Source: Dermanyssus gallinae (Eukaryota > Arthropoda > Arachnida > Mesostigmata > Dermanyssidae). Taken from it: a DNA stretch of 64,000 nucleotides. The notes beneath the pieces are model-generated. The model saw nothing but the letters and a program-made list of their open reading frames with translations, had not been told where the DNA came from and made no database searches. Below are positions 20,509 through 32,604 of this stretch, piece after piece (position 1 is the stretch's first letter; each line of letters starts with the position of its first letter). Location of the stretch: positions 310,001 to 374,000 of the forward strand of contig QVRM01002099.1 of NCBI GenBank assembly GCA_003439945.1, read 5' to 3'. Both the position numbers and the translations under genes were made by a program.

Positions 20509-22071
20509 TTTTTTACAGTTGTTCACCCTGAGGTCAAGCCTGACCACAAGCGTGGCTCTAAAGAGGAACTTAAGCGAAAAGGGAGTGCAATGTACCGCGG
20601 TCTCTCAACGCTCTGGCATCGCGAGTTACGGAAGACCCCTCCATGCTTAATAAGTGTGTCGACGATTATACATAAAAGTCAGCAAGTAGGGCAGGGGGGC
20701 CTGTTAGGGTCCGAGTGCTTGGACCGCGGCAAGTGAGGGACCTCAACACCGTGGACAACTCGGATGTGATTCCGTGCGGGGGATCAGCCAGCATTCAAGG
20801 CGATGGAGCCGCGTGGCCGGTCGAGCTGGATTCATTGGTCCTATAGGCCTTATTCGGATGGGGCGGTAGTCTCTGCCCGCAAACGACGTATAACCGCCCC
20901 TCTTCTCCTGAACTTTGGGTGTTGGTCTGGGCTTGGGTGAAATGACCTGATGCTGGTGAAATCCCCCTAAAAACAGCGTTATAGATGGGGTACTGTACCT
21001 TAGGATAATCTGCTCTAACCTGCCAGAGCCCGCGTCCCTGCAGTATAACCCAGCTTTTCTTCCGCAGACAACCGCCGGTATAGGGCGGGATCACATTCTT
21101 CAGCAGAAAAAAAATTAGATCACCTTCGTCAGTATCCGTCCGCTTAAGAATAAATTCGCGGGTAGCCTCGGCTACAACCGGTTACCGCAATGAATTGAGT
21201 ATCACCAGCAATTTTGCAACCTGGAGACATGGTGCAGATCTTCTTATAAGATTGCGAGCATCGAATATTCAGAAATGTATGGAGTATCCAACACGATGGA
21301 TTGCTGTTTTTGAAAGATTATCTTAAACACATTTCTAAACCCGGCGTCAATGTCGCGCTGAAGCATGCCAAGCTGTCGTTACTTGCCTAAGGTAGTGACC
21401 CTTACCTTCCACGATACCTCTTCGGTGAAACCGTGGGCGTCCACAAGCCAAGCAAGGGTCTGCTGGTTGTCTCTGCGACACCAGATTGCCTGCGTTGCTT
21501 GCAGCCAGCGCGATCATGCGATAACACATCACTGTCCCACTTATCGCCGGTAACAGCCCACTCTATTTCAACTTCGAGTATGGGCGATCTGACTGCCCGA
21601 GTCGTGTTGCACTCAACGCAGGCGGTGACTGCCCTCCGACGTGAAATAGCTGGCGAATCAGGTCGTTTATCCTGGCCGGAGATCACAAATATTGGCATTG
21701 CAATGCCGCGTATCTGGGAATTGAACCTCATTCCGCTGAGTTTTAGTCGCCGACGGTACCAGTAGACCACGACCACCTGTTGGCCCGTGTTAACCGGTAG
21801 GAGGCTAGAACGTCTTTTACTAGGTGTGAGCCTATGATTTGCGATGACGCTAGTTAACCGCATGCAGTCAGCCGAAGAGCCCGGCAACGATCCGACTCCT
21901 CAGAGACGCGATCAAAGTGTCTCCGACTGTACACTATCCACCAATCGACGATTCACTACGCACGCACTTGTCGATGCAATTGTCACTACAAAAATACGAA
22001 GTTAAAGCTCACAAAACAATTAGGTTAATGGAACCCGACAAAAAATGACCGCACTCTGCAGAATCAAACGG

Positions 22072-22073
<2 letters not shown>
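20502..22073. other. Stretch with unassigned open frames
   Basis: Frames at 21402-21887 on minus (161 codons) and 21433-21765 on plus (110 codons) overlap, and 20795-21094 on minus has 99 codons. None shows a motif, signal peptide or membrane helix. The plus frame contains PDCLRCLQPARSCD, with cysteines, but no known finger spacing. I cannot say which strand, if any, codes. Confidence 0.4.

Positions 22074-22102
<29 letters not shown>
22074..22102. repeat. (TA)n microsatellite
   Basis: TA run followed by poly(T). Confidence 0.95.
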
Positions 22103-22111
<9 letters not shown>

Positions 22112-22299
22112 TTATTACATTGTTTTTTTTTACGCTCTGACAACCACATTTTAGACGCTCGTAATGGGCTAAGTTGCCTGTGGCACGATATCGTTTAAAT
22201 GCATCTATCGTTATCGCGTTCTCGTACTGGAATTATATAGGCTTTCTCCAGCAGAGGTATGTAGGAGCAAGGCAATGACAACCACGTCCAACAAATTCA

Positions 22300-22397
22300 A
22301 CCAGCACGGCCAGGGCTCGAACTAGCGATGTTTTGCTAACCGTGGTTGCCATGGCAACGCCCAATTCAAACGGTGCGTTAGCCGCCTAAGCCACCGC

Positions 22398-22402
<5 letters not shown>
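22300..22402 (-). mobile_element. SINE2 (tRNA-derived) head
   Basis: On minus it reads GGCGGTGGCTTAGGCGGCTAA (box A-like) and AGTTCGAGCCCTGGCC (box B-like), separated by about 50 bases, with a tRNA-unlike body after it. It differs from SINE1 in sequence, so it is a second family. A (TA)n tract (22403-22429) lies immediately upstream. Confidence 0.6.
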
Positions 22403-22429
<27 letters not shown>

Positions 22430-22860
22430 AAGGAGAAAGGAGTAGATAGATGATATTGCCTTGCCCCGCTGAGTGTCAATGGAAAGTTATTGTCGTATAA
22501 AGTGCACGGTTCTCTTATTCAGTCAGGGAGCCCGGTGGTCGAAACGCTGAGGCCAATTATTGAAAGGGAAAGTTTGTCGGTGGCGCATTATCAAACGTGG
22601 TGAGCTAGAATGCCGGCTCTCCGAATTGGCGTGTGTGAGGATACACGAGAGCCGTACCGAGCCTGGAACCAACACATATTTCAGCGTAATTGTCTACTAA
22701 GATTCCTAGTGGTGCACTGGGTAGGGCATGTTGTCAATCACTTGCATGTTTGGCAGAAATTGCCCTAGGCCGTAGGGTTGTTGTAGGTTTGATCAATAGT
22801 AATCCAGCATATTGATCGGTTAGCACAGGCGGCCATTCACTCTGTAAGTTATGTAATGTT
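22403..22860. other. (TA)n tract and unassigned sequence
   Basis: TA run at 22403-22429; the rest shows no gene or motif. Confidence 0.5.
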
Positions 22861-22863
22861 TAT

Positions 22864-23265
22864 TTATGAGGTTCCAAGAACCTCTACTAAGCTGCTCGTG
22901 AGAAAATCTCGCATTGAGGTAAATTTGACCTGATCGGCTTCGTTAGGAAAGTTGCCTGCCTGATGTGTGGCGGCAACTATTGCATTAAGTGCTAACAATG
23001 GCGGTTCTGAGAAGCCAAGCCTTTCTTGGATAGAGGCAGAAAAATCTTTATCGTTCAGTTTGACGTCTAGCAGATTGGTTACATTATCGGCCGCGAGGTT
23101 ATTAAGGCGCCGCAGCTTATCAGTTTTGTCAGTAATGTCTATCAGAATGTAAGCTAGCCGGGTGGTTAAGTAAAAGCACTTTAGCATGTAAATGTCACTA
23201 TGATACTTTATCAGGGAGAGGCACTCTGAAGCAGTATTCGGCTTACTCCTCTGCTTATACAGCAC
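22864..23265 (-). CDS. Unrecognised protein-like frame
   Basis: The 133-codon frame has balanced composition and looks helical: TDKLRRLNNLAADNVTNLL and SIQERLGFSEPPLLALNAIV are typical marks, ending in LVEVLGTS and a stop. I do not recognise the family. The first codon of the frame is GTG inside a C-run flank, so the real start may be the Met near residue 26, or a splice acceptor: TGCTTCAG precedes E-C-L-S-L-I. It could be a last exon of a host gene or part of a mobile element. Neighbouring sequence gives no help. Confidence 0.35.
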   Translation of the reverse strand: MLYKQRSKPNTASECLSLIKYHSDIYMLKCFYLTTRLAYILIDITDKTDKLRRLNNLAADNVTNLLDVKLNDKDFSASIQERLGFSEPPLLALNAIVAATHQAGNFPNEADQVKFTSMRDFLTSSLVEVLGTS

Positions 23266-24184
23266 GGGGGGGGGGGGAGAATACGTTCTAAATTAGAATA
23301 CCCCCTAGGAGCTCTTCGTTGTTTACGTTGAGTGTCTTTCGACCCGCTTATTCGTGCCTATAGATTGTTGAATCCGAGTCGGCATTTTATACAAACAGTG
23401 AAGCTCAGTGCCAAGCTGCTGACCTTCTCAAAATTAATAATAGATTTCCAAATCCACGCCCATGCACCGCGTATTAAGCGGAATTTCAAGCGACTTGAAA
23501 GTCCGATTAGTTCAACTTTGATGGCGTACACAACATTTCAAAAATCTAGTTTGAGCACGAACATGTCGTGGAGGCCAGGAACAAGCTTGTTGTATGACTT
23601 GCTGTCCACACCCCGGCTTTGATCGAGAACCACAATTACCGGTCGTTTTTGGATCAAGCCACATTTTTCCAAAATTTGTTGGTAAAATGTCAGCTTATGG
23701 TTGTTTAACTTATGTCAAAGACATTAGCAATAGATGTTGCCAAAGATTGTGACACATATATATATATATATATTTAGGGCATTGCTAAGGTCCGTTAGTT
23801 TTTTGTTGTTTTCATTTCGATATGGTCCAGTAAGCGATTCAAAATAACAATACACTAAAAAATTCAGCTGCAAAACGAGTACCGCTTTAATCTTTGTTGT
23901 TAATGTTGCACTGACTCGGGTAACATTAGCAAAAAGCTATGGTTGCTACGTTGCATTTGTATGCATACACATTCAAAGCTGTAATGTGCTCTATATGCAA
24001 CTGTTTTTAATTAGCAATTTATTCTGGTAGTAAGAATCCTGTCTATACCGACTGTTATTAGAACTTGAGCCGTTCCAACCACAAGATTTGTCATAATATG
24101 GTCCGATGGTTCTCTCACCGGTCATACCAACGTTGGTCGTATTATGCGGGCAGACATTTCCTCATTGATTTTTGGCCAATGGTG
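23266..24184. other. Intergenic stretch
   Basis: A G run lies at 23267-23277 and (TA)n at 23755-23773. The plus frame at 23332-23622 has no motif. Confidence 0.45.
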
Positions 24185-24262
24185 CCCGGTGGTGTGGTGC
24201 ATTCGTCTGCGCCTCGCTACCGGAGGAGACCCCCACCGATGCACATTTGTATTTATGGGGAC
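24185..24262 (+). mobile_element. SINE1, short internally deleted copy
   Basis: GCCCGGTGGTGTGG, GCATTCGTCTGCGCCTCGC, GGAGGAGAC, then directly CCCACCGATGCACATTTGTATTTATGG. The box B region is deleted compared with 7272-7460. The next SINE1 copy is inserted right behind it in the opposite direction. Confidence 0.75.
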
Positions 24263-24277
24263 ATATTTAGATACGTA

Positions 24278-24455
24278 AAGTTTTCGGGCAGACCCTCAGC
24301 CAAGATTTACGTCCACGGAAGTGTTTTCCACATTGCTTTGTAGACGGACCTCCATAAACACAGATGTGCAACGGTGGGGCTCGAACCCGCGCTCCCATGT
24401 GTCTCGTCCGGTTGTGAGGAGCAGGCTTAAACCACCACGCCAACGGGCTCGACAT
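24278..24455 (-). mobile_element. SINE1 full copy with 15-bp target duplication
   Basis: On minus it begins GAGCCCGTTGGCGTGGTGG and has box B-like GGGTTCGAGCCCCACCG, then TGCACATCTGTGTTTATGG and ends GCCCGAAAA. ATATTTAGATACGTA stands at 24263-24277 and again at 24456-24470, immediately outside the element. That exact duplication sets the element's limits at about 178 bp and shows a target-primed insertion. Confidence 0.9.
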
Positions 24456-24470
24456 ATATTTAGATACGTA

Positions 24471-26861
24471 GTGCATGATTATCACTAACTGGTATGTTCA
24501 AACGCAGCCTTGCACGAGGAGAACGAGTTGTGCTCCTGCCCATCCTACCTGCAGAGGTCTGCCCAGTACCGTGCAGTGAAATGTCTAACACTGGAGTATA
24601 AATCGTTGCACTACTCTTCTCGCCGGGAGGTTGAAAACAGACAAATATTACGATGATCACTTTATATGTACATGAAATGTATATTATATCAATTTAAGTG
24701 AAATTAACAGAATTGGATACAGACAGTCGTCACGTCTAGTAACAGCAATGGAACCACCACTTATGCTGCAATTACGTTGTTGTCTACAAATACTACATAT
24801 AGCACAAAATAAGCTGCTGAGTGCAGTGTCTGGCTTTCTTAATAATTGCTTAACTTTTGCCGCCGCTTCACGTACGTAAACGCTTAGCATTGAAACCTGC
24901 GTGGCAATAGAAGCAGTAATAATTATGTTTACAACGCAAACGGTACAGCATAAACCATCTCGAAATATCTGGTTTTGCCTTAAGCCTAGGGGCGCGGGTT
25001 AGCGGTACCAAAACGTATTTGTTCAGCGCTCTGGGCGCAGCCGGTCGAACTCTAGGAACAGAAAATGTTTGGGGATGCTTTGTTGGAATCAATGCGTTTT
25101 CTTCAATCTGTACCTCGGAGAGGAGAGAAAGGATAGAAGAAGGAGAGCCTTTTCCTTTTAAGAATTATTTGCCGCGATCTCATTGAAAATTTGGCCAAAC
25201 GCATTGAACTAGTTTTGCAAAGCAGAAGATCTATGAAAGCAGACCTAAACTTGGGTGTTCATGACTTTCAATTCAGATATCACGTATGTCCGCGCAACGA
25301 AAGCGCATTTTTTGGGGAAAACAAATGGTGAGTCAACGAGACGGATGGGGCCGTCTTTGTGATTCAATGGAAATATTTCAGGGGAATCGAACACGGTCGA
25401 AGCTTTATCCACCTACTCTAAGTTCGCCTAGAGGGCATTTATCAGTTAAGTGGTCCACAGATGCGCCAAGCGTAAGTACGGCAGTAAACTCTTAAAGGGG
25501 GCAGTGTGAGTGCAAGTCATACACGAAAGCACCAGAACGAAGGACAGCTTATAAATTGATAAAATAAATAAAATTTAAAAGAAAAACAGAGGAAGATTGC
25601 ATTCGTATTTTTGATGCGTAGAATGCTCTTTAATTCCAAATGTAGATTGGGATACGCGTATGGATAGTTAAAGGATTAACGGTTGTTTACCTTTTTTTTT
25701 GTATACTAAATAACACTAAATGTATGTATTTTTCCCACTTACATGTAGGCCTGCAATACATTTTAAAGCAATTACTTTTGTTTGAGTTTTAGAGCATTTC
25801 GGATATGGCTGTTTTTGAATGGTTCGTTTGCACGTGTTTGCATCTGTACATATATAAACGGTACAAACAACAGCAAAGGCGGCAACGGGAATAACACCCG
25901 CAACCAAGAAGCTAACGACCAGAAAAACAACGACAGCAAGATACCGCCAAATGCCGCAACAACAATAACAACAGTAACAACAATAACAACAATAACAACA
26001 ACAACAACAACAATAACAACAGCCGCAGCAACGGCGATGATGACGGCAACATTAATAGCGAGAGACAGCACTGCTGCAATAGTGGTGCTGCTGCTGCTGT
26101 TGAAAGTTCGAATTATGCGAACAGCAAACAGACCGATCGAATTCGCATGCATTTGTAGCGCGCTCTTGTGTCGTCATCAAATCCACCACTCGATGCTGAA
26201 GGCGGAAGCGAACGAAGACAACAGGACATGAGAAACGTCGGGAGACGTCGGGAGCCTATTTGGGAAAGGCAGCTCTTGGGAAGACAGCCCAGTAGCAGTT
26301 GAAGATCGATGGCGGTGGAAACAGGCTGCATCGCGGGCTGGCCCTTAATGACATGTATGAATATCTATCTATGATGATATTTGGTGCGCGAATCACGACG
26401 ACTACACCAGCAGTACAACAACAACAACAAAAATAACAACAACAATTGCAATCAACATATTAAACTACAGCGCTCGCTATCCAATATGTACAACTGTTTT
26501 TGTATCAACTCAATTTTGTTTGAAGAATGAACTACGCAATGAAGTGTTGAAAATTAATGATTGTCCACGAAACAACCCAGAAATACGATTTAGTTGTGCC
26601 TGGTCCATTACGGGAGGTTGCGGGGGAGGAACCCTAATTCAGTATCGGTTACTATACTAGTTCGCTTGTCTGGCATCCTTTGCCAAGAAGGCGCATCTAT
26701 GGCTGTTCGGCTGTAACTATAACAAACAACTAAGACAACTGAATCAAAATAAGAGGAGCAGTTCAAAACCAAACAGCAAACTCATATTTACATTGAAATA
26801 CATTTCAATGCAAATTTGCTATTCCCTAAATTATGAGAAAAAGAAAAAGCGAAGCGACAAG
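24471..26861. other. Intergenic stretch with CAA-type repeats
   Basis: An imperfect AACAAT/ACA array runs at about 25950-26025, with another near 26409-26445. The frame across the first (25782-26231) is mainly poly-Thr from the repeat. The part before 25900 shows no motif. Confidence 0.55.
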
Positions 26862-27046
26862 GAAAGTTAAAGTTTTCGGGCTGACCCTCAGCCAAGATTT
26901 AAGGTCCACGGAACTGTTTTTCACATTGCTTCATAGACGGACCCCCATAAATACAAATGTGCAACGGTGGGGCTCGAACCCGCGCACCTATGTGTCTCCT
27001 CCAGTTGCGAGACGCAGACTTAAGCCACCACACCACCGGGCTCCAC
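26862..27046 (-). mobile_element. SINE1 copy
   Basis: Reverse complement of the SINE1 layout: on plus it runs from AAGTTTTCGGGCTGACC through AATACAAATGTGCAACGG, GGGGCTCGAACCCGCG and ends CACCGGGCTC. ACAAGGAAAG before it and ACAAGGAGAG after it are a probable target duplication of about 10 bp with one difference. Confidence 0.85.
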
Positions 27047-29800
27047 AAGGAGAGGTGGCGGAATAACTACTACTGGATTATAATTATAGCATAACGTTAA
27101 ATACTGCTCTACGTTGTTTAGTCGCATTTAGCGTGACAATGTCCTATAGCAGAACGCAAATGATTAAGGACATTAATTAATTGTGCTAAAGGAATTAATA
27201 ATTTGACGCTATATCGCTACAGCTACGTAACTTGATAGCTGAACAAATACTTGATTGCACTATTGGCAAAAGTTAAACATCATCTACAGTTGTGCTCTAC
27301 TACAATTGTCAACAAACTATATACGTTGTGAATATAAAGTACAGTGTAATTCTTTTTACAAACTGGTTAACCTTGCACAGAATAAACATGGTTATACTGA
27401 GATGACAAATCACCTTCAGCAAGACTCAGTGGCGTTTTATCAACACCATATGTCTGAGGTATGGCGGGATTGTTTTAACTCTAAAACCCTTGCGCGCAAT
27501 ACACTGTTCAACAAGCGCTAAAAGCTGACAATTACTAAGCGTATATGTTGCCAGGCTGTCGTTTTTTCGCGGTATTACCTCTTGTGTTTACTTGTTTTAC
27601 AAACAGCGTGAGACAGCACAAAAGTAATCAACAAACAGGACCTTTACAGGGCAAATAGCTAACAACCGTAATAAGCCAATAGGTGTAATAAACAGATCCT
27701 GCCGGATTTTGTGAGAAAAAGACATTGAAAACCTAACGACTGCCGAACACACGAAAAACGGGCAACGTTGTGATTAGGATAGGGGCAGTAACAAGAAACC
27801 ACGTCAATCTTGGTACAGTGATACTCATGGCGTTTTTAGACGCTTGGCATGCATCGGAGGTGCAACAATACGACATGTGCATGTAATCAGCTGATACAGA
27901 GTAAGAACCTTTTTAATAGATCCAATTTAGGCTAAATTGCGGTTTAACTCAAAATAAACGACTGTCGTTAACAGCACTAATGTTAGTAGCAATAACAATA
28001 ATGCCAGGACAGTTAGCTGCTTCGAGCTGTTCTATGGAATATTCTTAAAACGAATTTGTGCCATGACGGGTAGCCTAGACCCCTTGGATGATACCTGCCA
28101 ACTGTATAATCTGGCGAGCAGCCAGATCTAAAAGTAGACAGCTAATGATGGCATTTGCTGCCAAAGTGTTTCATTACGTGCCTGCAGCAAGGGAGGGCTC
28201 CACAATCCCCAGAGGTGCTGTATGTGCATAGGCCAATGCGACAAATACCACGCCGCAATGTGTCCGGCAGTTCAGCCAATGGCCAACCTAGCAAGATGGA
28301 AGAACACCCAATGCAAAAAAAGACACTTAAGTGCAAAAGAAACACCAGTTGTCGTGAAAATTGTTTGTGAGCGACCAAGCTGCGATCGTGGACCGTGGAG
28401 GCGTGATGTACCAGGTTGCCCGCATACTGTTCTCAACAGGCCCCACAGGGTGGACTCACCTACAGCTATGGAGCGGCCATTTTGCCTAATACAGCCCAGT
28501 TCACGGCGATCTTTCAAATATAGTCCAGTATGGCAATTGGCACAATGAGATAGTAGACTATGACCCAGGCTCGAGCTGTGTGTGACTTATGCAATCTGAT
28601 CACGCTTGGACGATTGTAAGTGCTCGCCAAATCAAGCGGGTTCGTCTATAGAATATTTATAATTACTATATATGCAAATGTTGTATTCTACATGTTGACA
28701 TACCTAGCAAATTTCAAATCGATAACTAATAATAATTATAACTCCAGTAGCAGCATCAGGAGATCGGGATACTCGACAGCGTGTCGCAGGGGTCTTACTC
28801 GAGCCAATAACTTCGATGCTCTTTGAGCTTTTATCAGCATAATTAAATAATCAGGTGAATCCGTATCCGCGTGGATTGCGTGCTCAAAAGGCAAACGAGA
28901 GCTCACATCTCGATGGTGGTGAACAGCTTTTAGAGGATTAGCGTCGTATTACGTGAAATAGACGACACGCCTCAACTTTGGTTTAGGGTCCTACATCGAG
29001 GCCAGAATGAGCTTAGTTTCCTAGCGATTGGCGTCACTGCGTGTCAAGTAAAGGTATTCGGAGCACCTCATGAACAATGAAAAGTGTGGAGATGTGACGC
29101 GTGGTGCCAAAAATCAGTAGAAAAGCGTTCGCTATTGACGCGGGACCCAAAATCCAATCAAGCACACTATTCAACATAAGTACGGAGCAACTTTACTTGC
29201 ACGCGCACAGACGCATTCAGCGAGATTAAGCGTTTGTTTACGCTGAGAAGATTATGCGGCGAGGGCCTACCAACTTGGCGATAATAATAATAAAGATGAT
29301 ATTAAAGTGGGAGACACTGCTCTATCGTCTTCTGGTGCCGCCAGTATTAGAGGATCGTTGTGGAATCGTTGATACAACAACTAGTGAACGAATAGATTGA
29401 TGGATGTCCATTCACACGCGATCATTGCTTATGGACAAAGGCTTGAATAACAAAAGCATGGCAGAACAGGATGTGCGGAAGTGGAAAGAAAGACAAAATG
29501 GAAAAGACGCCCTGGGACAGACGAAAATAGAGAAAAATGGGCAAAATGCTTAATAATAACGGTATGGATCTTACCGCCGAGCACCGGCGAGGGCTGTTTG
29601 TTTGTTTGTTCAGTTTCTCGACCGCAACGTGTCGCGCGTAAGTGTGAGGTACCCTAAAATCTACTCAGGTTCGCCTTAGTTTAACAGCATAACCATAGCA
29701 AATTATGAGACACGATTGGCTCTCGGAGCTCTCGGCGTTTTTATTTGGTCATTAGTTGTATTGCTACAAATCATTGGAATTGCTGGATTTCCATGTAGAT
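27047..29800. other. Intergenic stretch without recognised genes
   Basis: A plus frame at 27255-27521 (88 codons) and one at 28222-28548 (108 codons, with several cysteines: MCIGQC, CERPSCD) were examined; neither fits a known domain. A short (TAA)n run is at 29281-29296. Confidence 0.4.
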
Positions 29801-29804
29801 ATCC

Positions 29805-29900
29805 CCATTGTTGTTGTTGTTGTTAGCGTCGCTGTTGCTGTCGTTGTTGCTATTTTTGTTATTGTTATTATTGGCATTGTTTTTACTGTTTTTTTTTTTA
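29805..29900 (+). repeat. Imperfect (GTT)n repeat
   Basis: TTGTTGTTGTTGTTAGCGTCGC then degenerate GTT/GCT units. The poly-Val and poly-Leu frames here are read-through artefacts. Confidence 0.85.
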
Positions 29901-30089
29901 CTTTTTATGACTATAGTTATTGTCGTCGCCGTTCATGCAAACTTGATGCAAAACTTGCCGCTGTGCGTATTATTAATTTTATTTCCCCACAGTGTCTGTT
30001 CCGTGAGTAGTATATGTCACCACTGGCCGCCGTAACGAGATTAAAGCCGCCATTTGTTTCTGTCTTATGTCTACTTAATTTTCGTTACT

Positions 30090-30244
30090 ATGTTGAAGAT
30101 TTATAGTGTGCCGAAACCCGCTGTAATTGAGGTTATCATCATCCTCCTCATCGTCATGTTTGCATCGTTGCCATTTCGATCACAGCAGGCCGAGCTCAGC
30201 TGCGGAACTCTGAGGTGTGACCAGCTACATTATGAGACATACAG
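30090..30244 (+). CDS. Candidate first coding exon of a secreted or membrane protein
   Basis: From ATG at 30090 the frame gives MLKIYSVPKPAVIEV, a hydrophobic helix IIILLIVMFASLPF (about residues 15-28), then AELSCGTLRC and HYETYR. This is the profile of a signal peptide or signal anchor followed by a cysteine-bearing extracellular start. The frame runs straight into ACAG|GTAAGA, a strong splice donor, at 30244/30245, which leaves phase 2. I do not recognise the family and did not find the next exon. The upstream (GTT)n sequence would be 5' UTR or promoter. Chance occurrence is possible; the combination of helix, cysteines and donor is what makes it worth listing. Confidence 0.4.
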
Positions 30245-31160
30245 GTAAGACAAACAAAGCCCAACAAATCATGACATATTAGAGATCATGATTGTATTGA
30301 AAATGTCTGGAATAATTTCTTCAGCCGCATTCTATTTCGTATCGCATATCACATTACTCATATTAATCAGTGAAAAGGTATCGGACTTAATGCGGTTAAC
30401 AAAGCTTGAGATTCCGCTGTAAATGAATGTAACATATTTTCAAGAAAAATAAACAATATACAGCCATGACATGTGTTTGCAAATAATCATCCAGTAACGA
30501 CATCTAAACTCCTTTCATCAGGCCTGTCAAGCCAAGACAGCAGGCATCCCAAACAGTAGCCCTGATTGACTAGGTTTGCGGCGCAAATCTGTCGGTCCGG
30601 AATTAGTGGCAGTCACCTATCCGCACAATCGTCAGCCTTATAAAGCTCAAACGGACCACGACAATATAACAATATTTGTAAAATCGGTGTTACATAACCA
30701 GATTTTGTTGTCAATGGCTCTTCACGTCATATTGTACTCTAACAACTCATCCAACCCGCCATCCAAATTTTAGTCCGCTTCTTAGTCACCTACGTATGTA
30801 CTCAGTGCTCCCGCCTTCATCATTCGATCCATGTAGAGTAGGCATACGCGGGAGCTCGTAGACGGGCTGGTCCAGTCTCTAACGGTTACAACGGTAAACC
30901 ATACATAGGGATAAAGCGTACGTATGTCCTTGGGCACTTCATTCTTAACGATCATATCCAGAACGGTCGTGGAAGAAGTCGGTACGCGACCGCCCATCGA
31001 GGCAGAGGGAATATAATCGTTGCTCGCTGCTTGTGCGACCGTGCAGACATGTCGTTTCCCGACCTTGTCGTTCCAAGGTCAGGATTGGGCTCGCTCCACC
31101 AAGAGTATCCTCTTGCTGCTTCGAGTTCGTTATCGCTACCCGACGTTGTACTCCGCACAC

Positions 31161-31200
<40 letters not shown>

Positions 31201-31719
31201 AAGAGAGAGCCGTATTTTCTGCTGGCTCATATTTCCCGTTCGACCGACTACTACAGGAAAGAGACGTCGTGGTCTCTGGTCGTTTGCATACGCATTGGGG
31301 CCTGGAAAGTCTACGTTTCGACGGACCGTCTCATCGGCGTGAGTGCATGGCCCTGACTATGATAAGCAAGCTAGGCTTGCTTGTCCGCTAGATCCGACAT
31401 ATGCGGCTATGTCAAAGTGAGTGCTGCTTGCTACTGAAATGAAACCTCTTCTCTAGCGTTCAATACGAAATCGATACGGTTACTTGCACGTGGCACGCGA
31501 CTGACTCAGCGCGGCATAGGCAATGACGCGCTAAACGTCGCGGCTGTTACAATGCGCTGAGAAATAACATATATAGCGGTTTGCCCTGATTATGTGCTAT
31601 TCAAAACGTAACCTCGTAACAACTCTGCCTGGCAGGCAAACCTGTACAGATAGGTATTTAATAAAAATATGCGGATAGGCTAGCAGGTATTGCACGTCGA
31701 TGAAGGTTGCCGCTATCTA
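30245..31719. other. Possible intron or intergenic stretch
   Basis: If the exon at 30090-30244 is real, this is its intron. A (TA)n tract is at 31163-31197. Minus frames at 30782-31230 have ordinary composition (DMIVKNEVPKDIRTLYPY) but no family I know. Confidence 0.4.
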
Positions 31720-32580
31720 GATGTCAGACTTTATGATAAAGCTGACATCAAATAAGCGGCACTCTGTGTGCAATTTCCTAAGAGCCACAACCTTAGTAAG
31801 AGGCGTTTGATAATAGATAACATGATTTGATGCAGGTGAGTGCAGTACCTTCCGTTGTAACAAAAAACGAGCTGACAGCCGACGCGAGGTGGTTGGTAAT
31901 GAACGATGTCTGTCGATGCGAGTCAGGAACAAGCCATGTACATTAATACATTAAAGTAATATTGGATAATTTTACAGAGTGGCGAAGCTGTGTCTATTTC
32001 GGTGCAAACAAGTATATGGTGTCTGCTAATAATAAACGTTTTTGACCTGCTGCCTTGGTTTATTAGGCATAATCAGGACTCTGTTTCTTCGAATAGATAT
32101 AGCACGCGCGTTATATAAAATGCTTTTAAACGGTCTAGCCTTTTCAGATCGCTTAAAAAAAGGCTGCCATTGCAGGCAGGCCGTATCTTCGGGTCGATAT
32201 CTAGAAGTTCACCGAGAAGCATAACAGCTGTTGTTGCCCTGGCTAGTGTTATCTCGACATGGCTGCTAAAAGAGAGTCGTAATGTCAATGTAACGCCGAG
32301 ATAAAGAAAGAAGGTGACGATCTCTAATGTAGTGTCATTAATTATGATGTGGCGGTCGGCTGCGACATATGCTCCTCCTCGGCTAAAGCAAAGAACTTTT
32401 ATTTTAGTTATGTTGATTGTTCACGCGACTTTGCCAGGATTTCGTGCGGAGCTTCTACTTCGCGTAGAAGGCCTGATAGGGTTGCTATGTACATTATAAA
32501 AAGGAACGGTTTAGCAGAATCTCCTTGGGGCAATTCTACCGTTTGCGTTGTAATGCCGTTGACGTAATGATCTCCGTCTA
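31720..32580 (-). pseudogene. Antisense APE-type RT relic
   Basis: Reading minus from 32575: YVNGITTQTVELPQGDSAKPFLFIMYI is the motif B region (Q-G-D-x-x-x-P-L-L-F-I), then a piece missing the YxDD box, then KVLCFSRGG, IVTFFLYLGVTLTLRLSFSSHV and TLARATTAVM, the post-catalytic F-x-Y-L-G-V block. Further on, KVVALRKLHTECRLFDVSF lies near 31730-31800. The order is correct for a non-LTR RT of the CR1/Jockey kind. It is inactive: stops, frameshifts and no catalytic box. It ends just before the plus-strand R2 copy. Confidence 0.65.
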
Positions 32581-32604
32581 TAACTATGATTGAGTTATTA
32601 AAAG

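Noticed and set aside
20359..20736. Long frames with (I-Y)n stretches, here and at 7755, 11782, 16806, 17348, 30945, 46500, 50003 and 58284
   Set aside because: They are (TA)n tracts read in frame; no supporting domain on either side.
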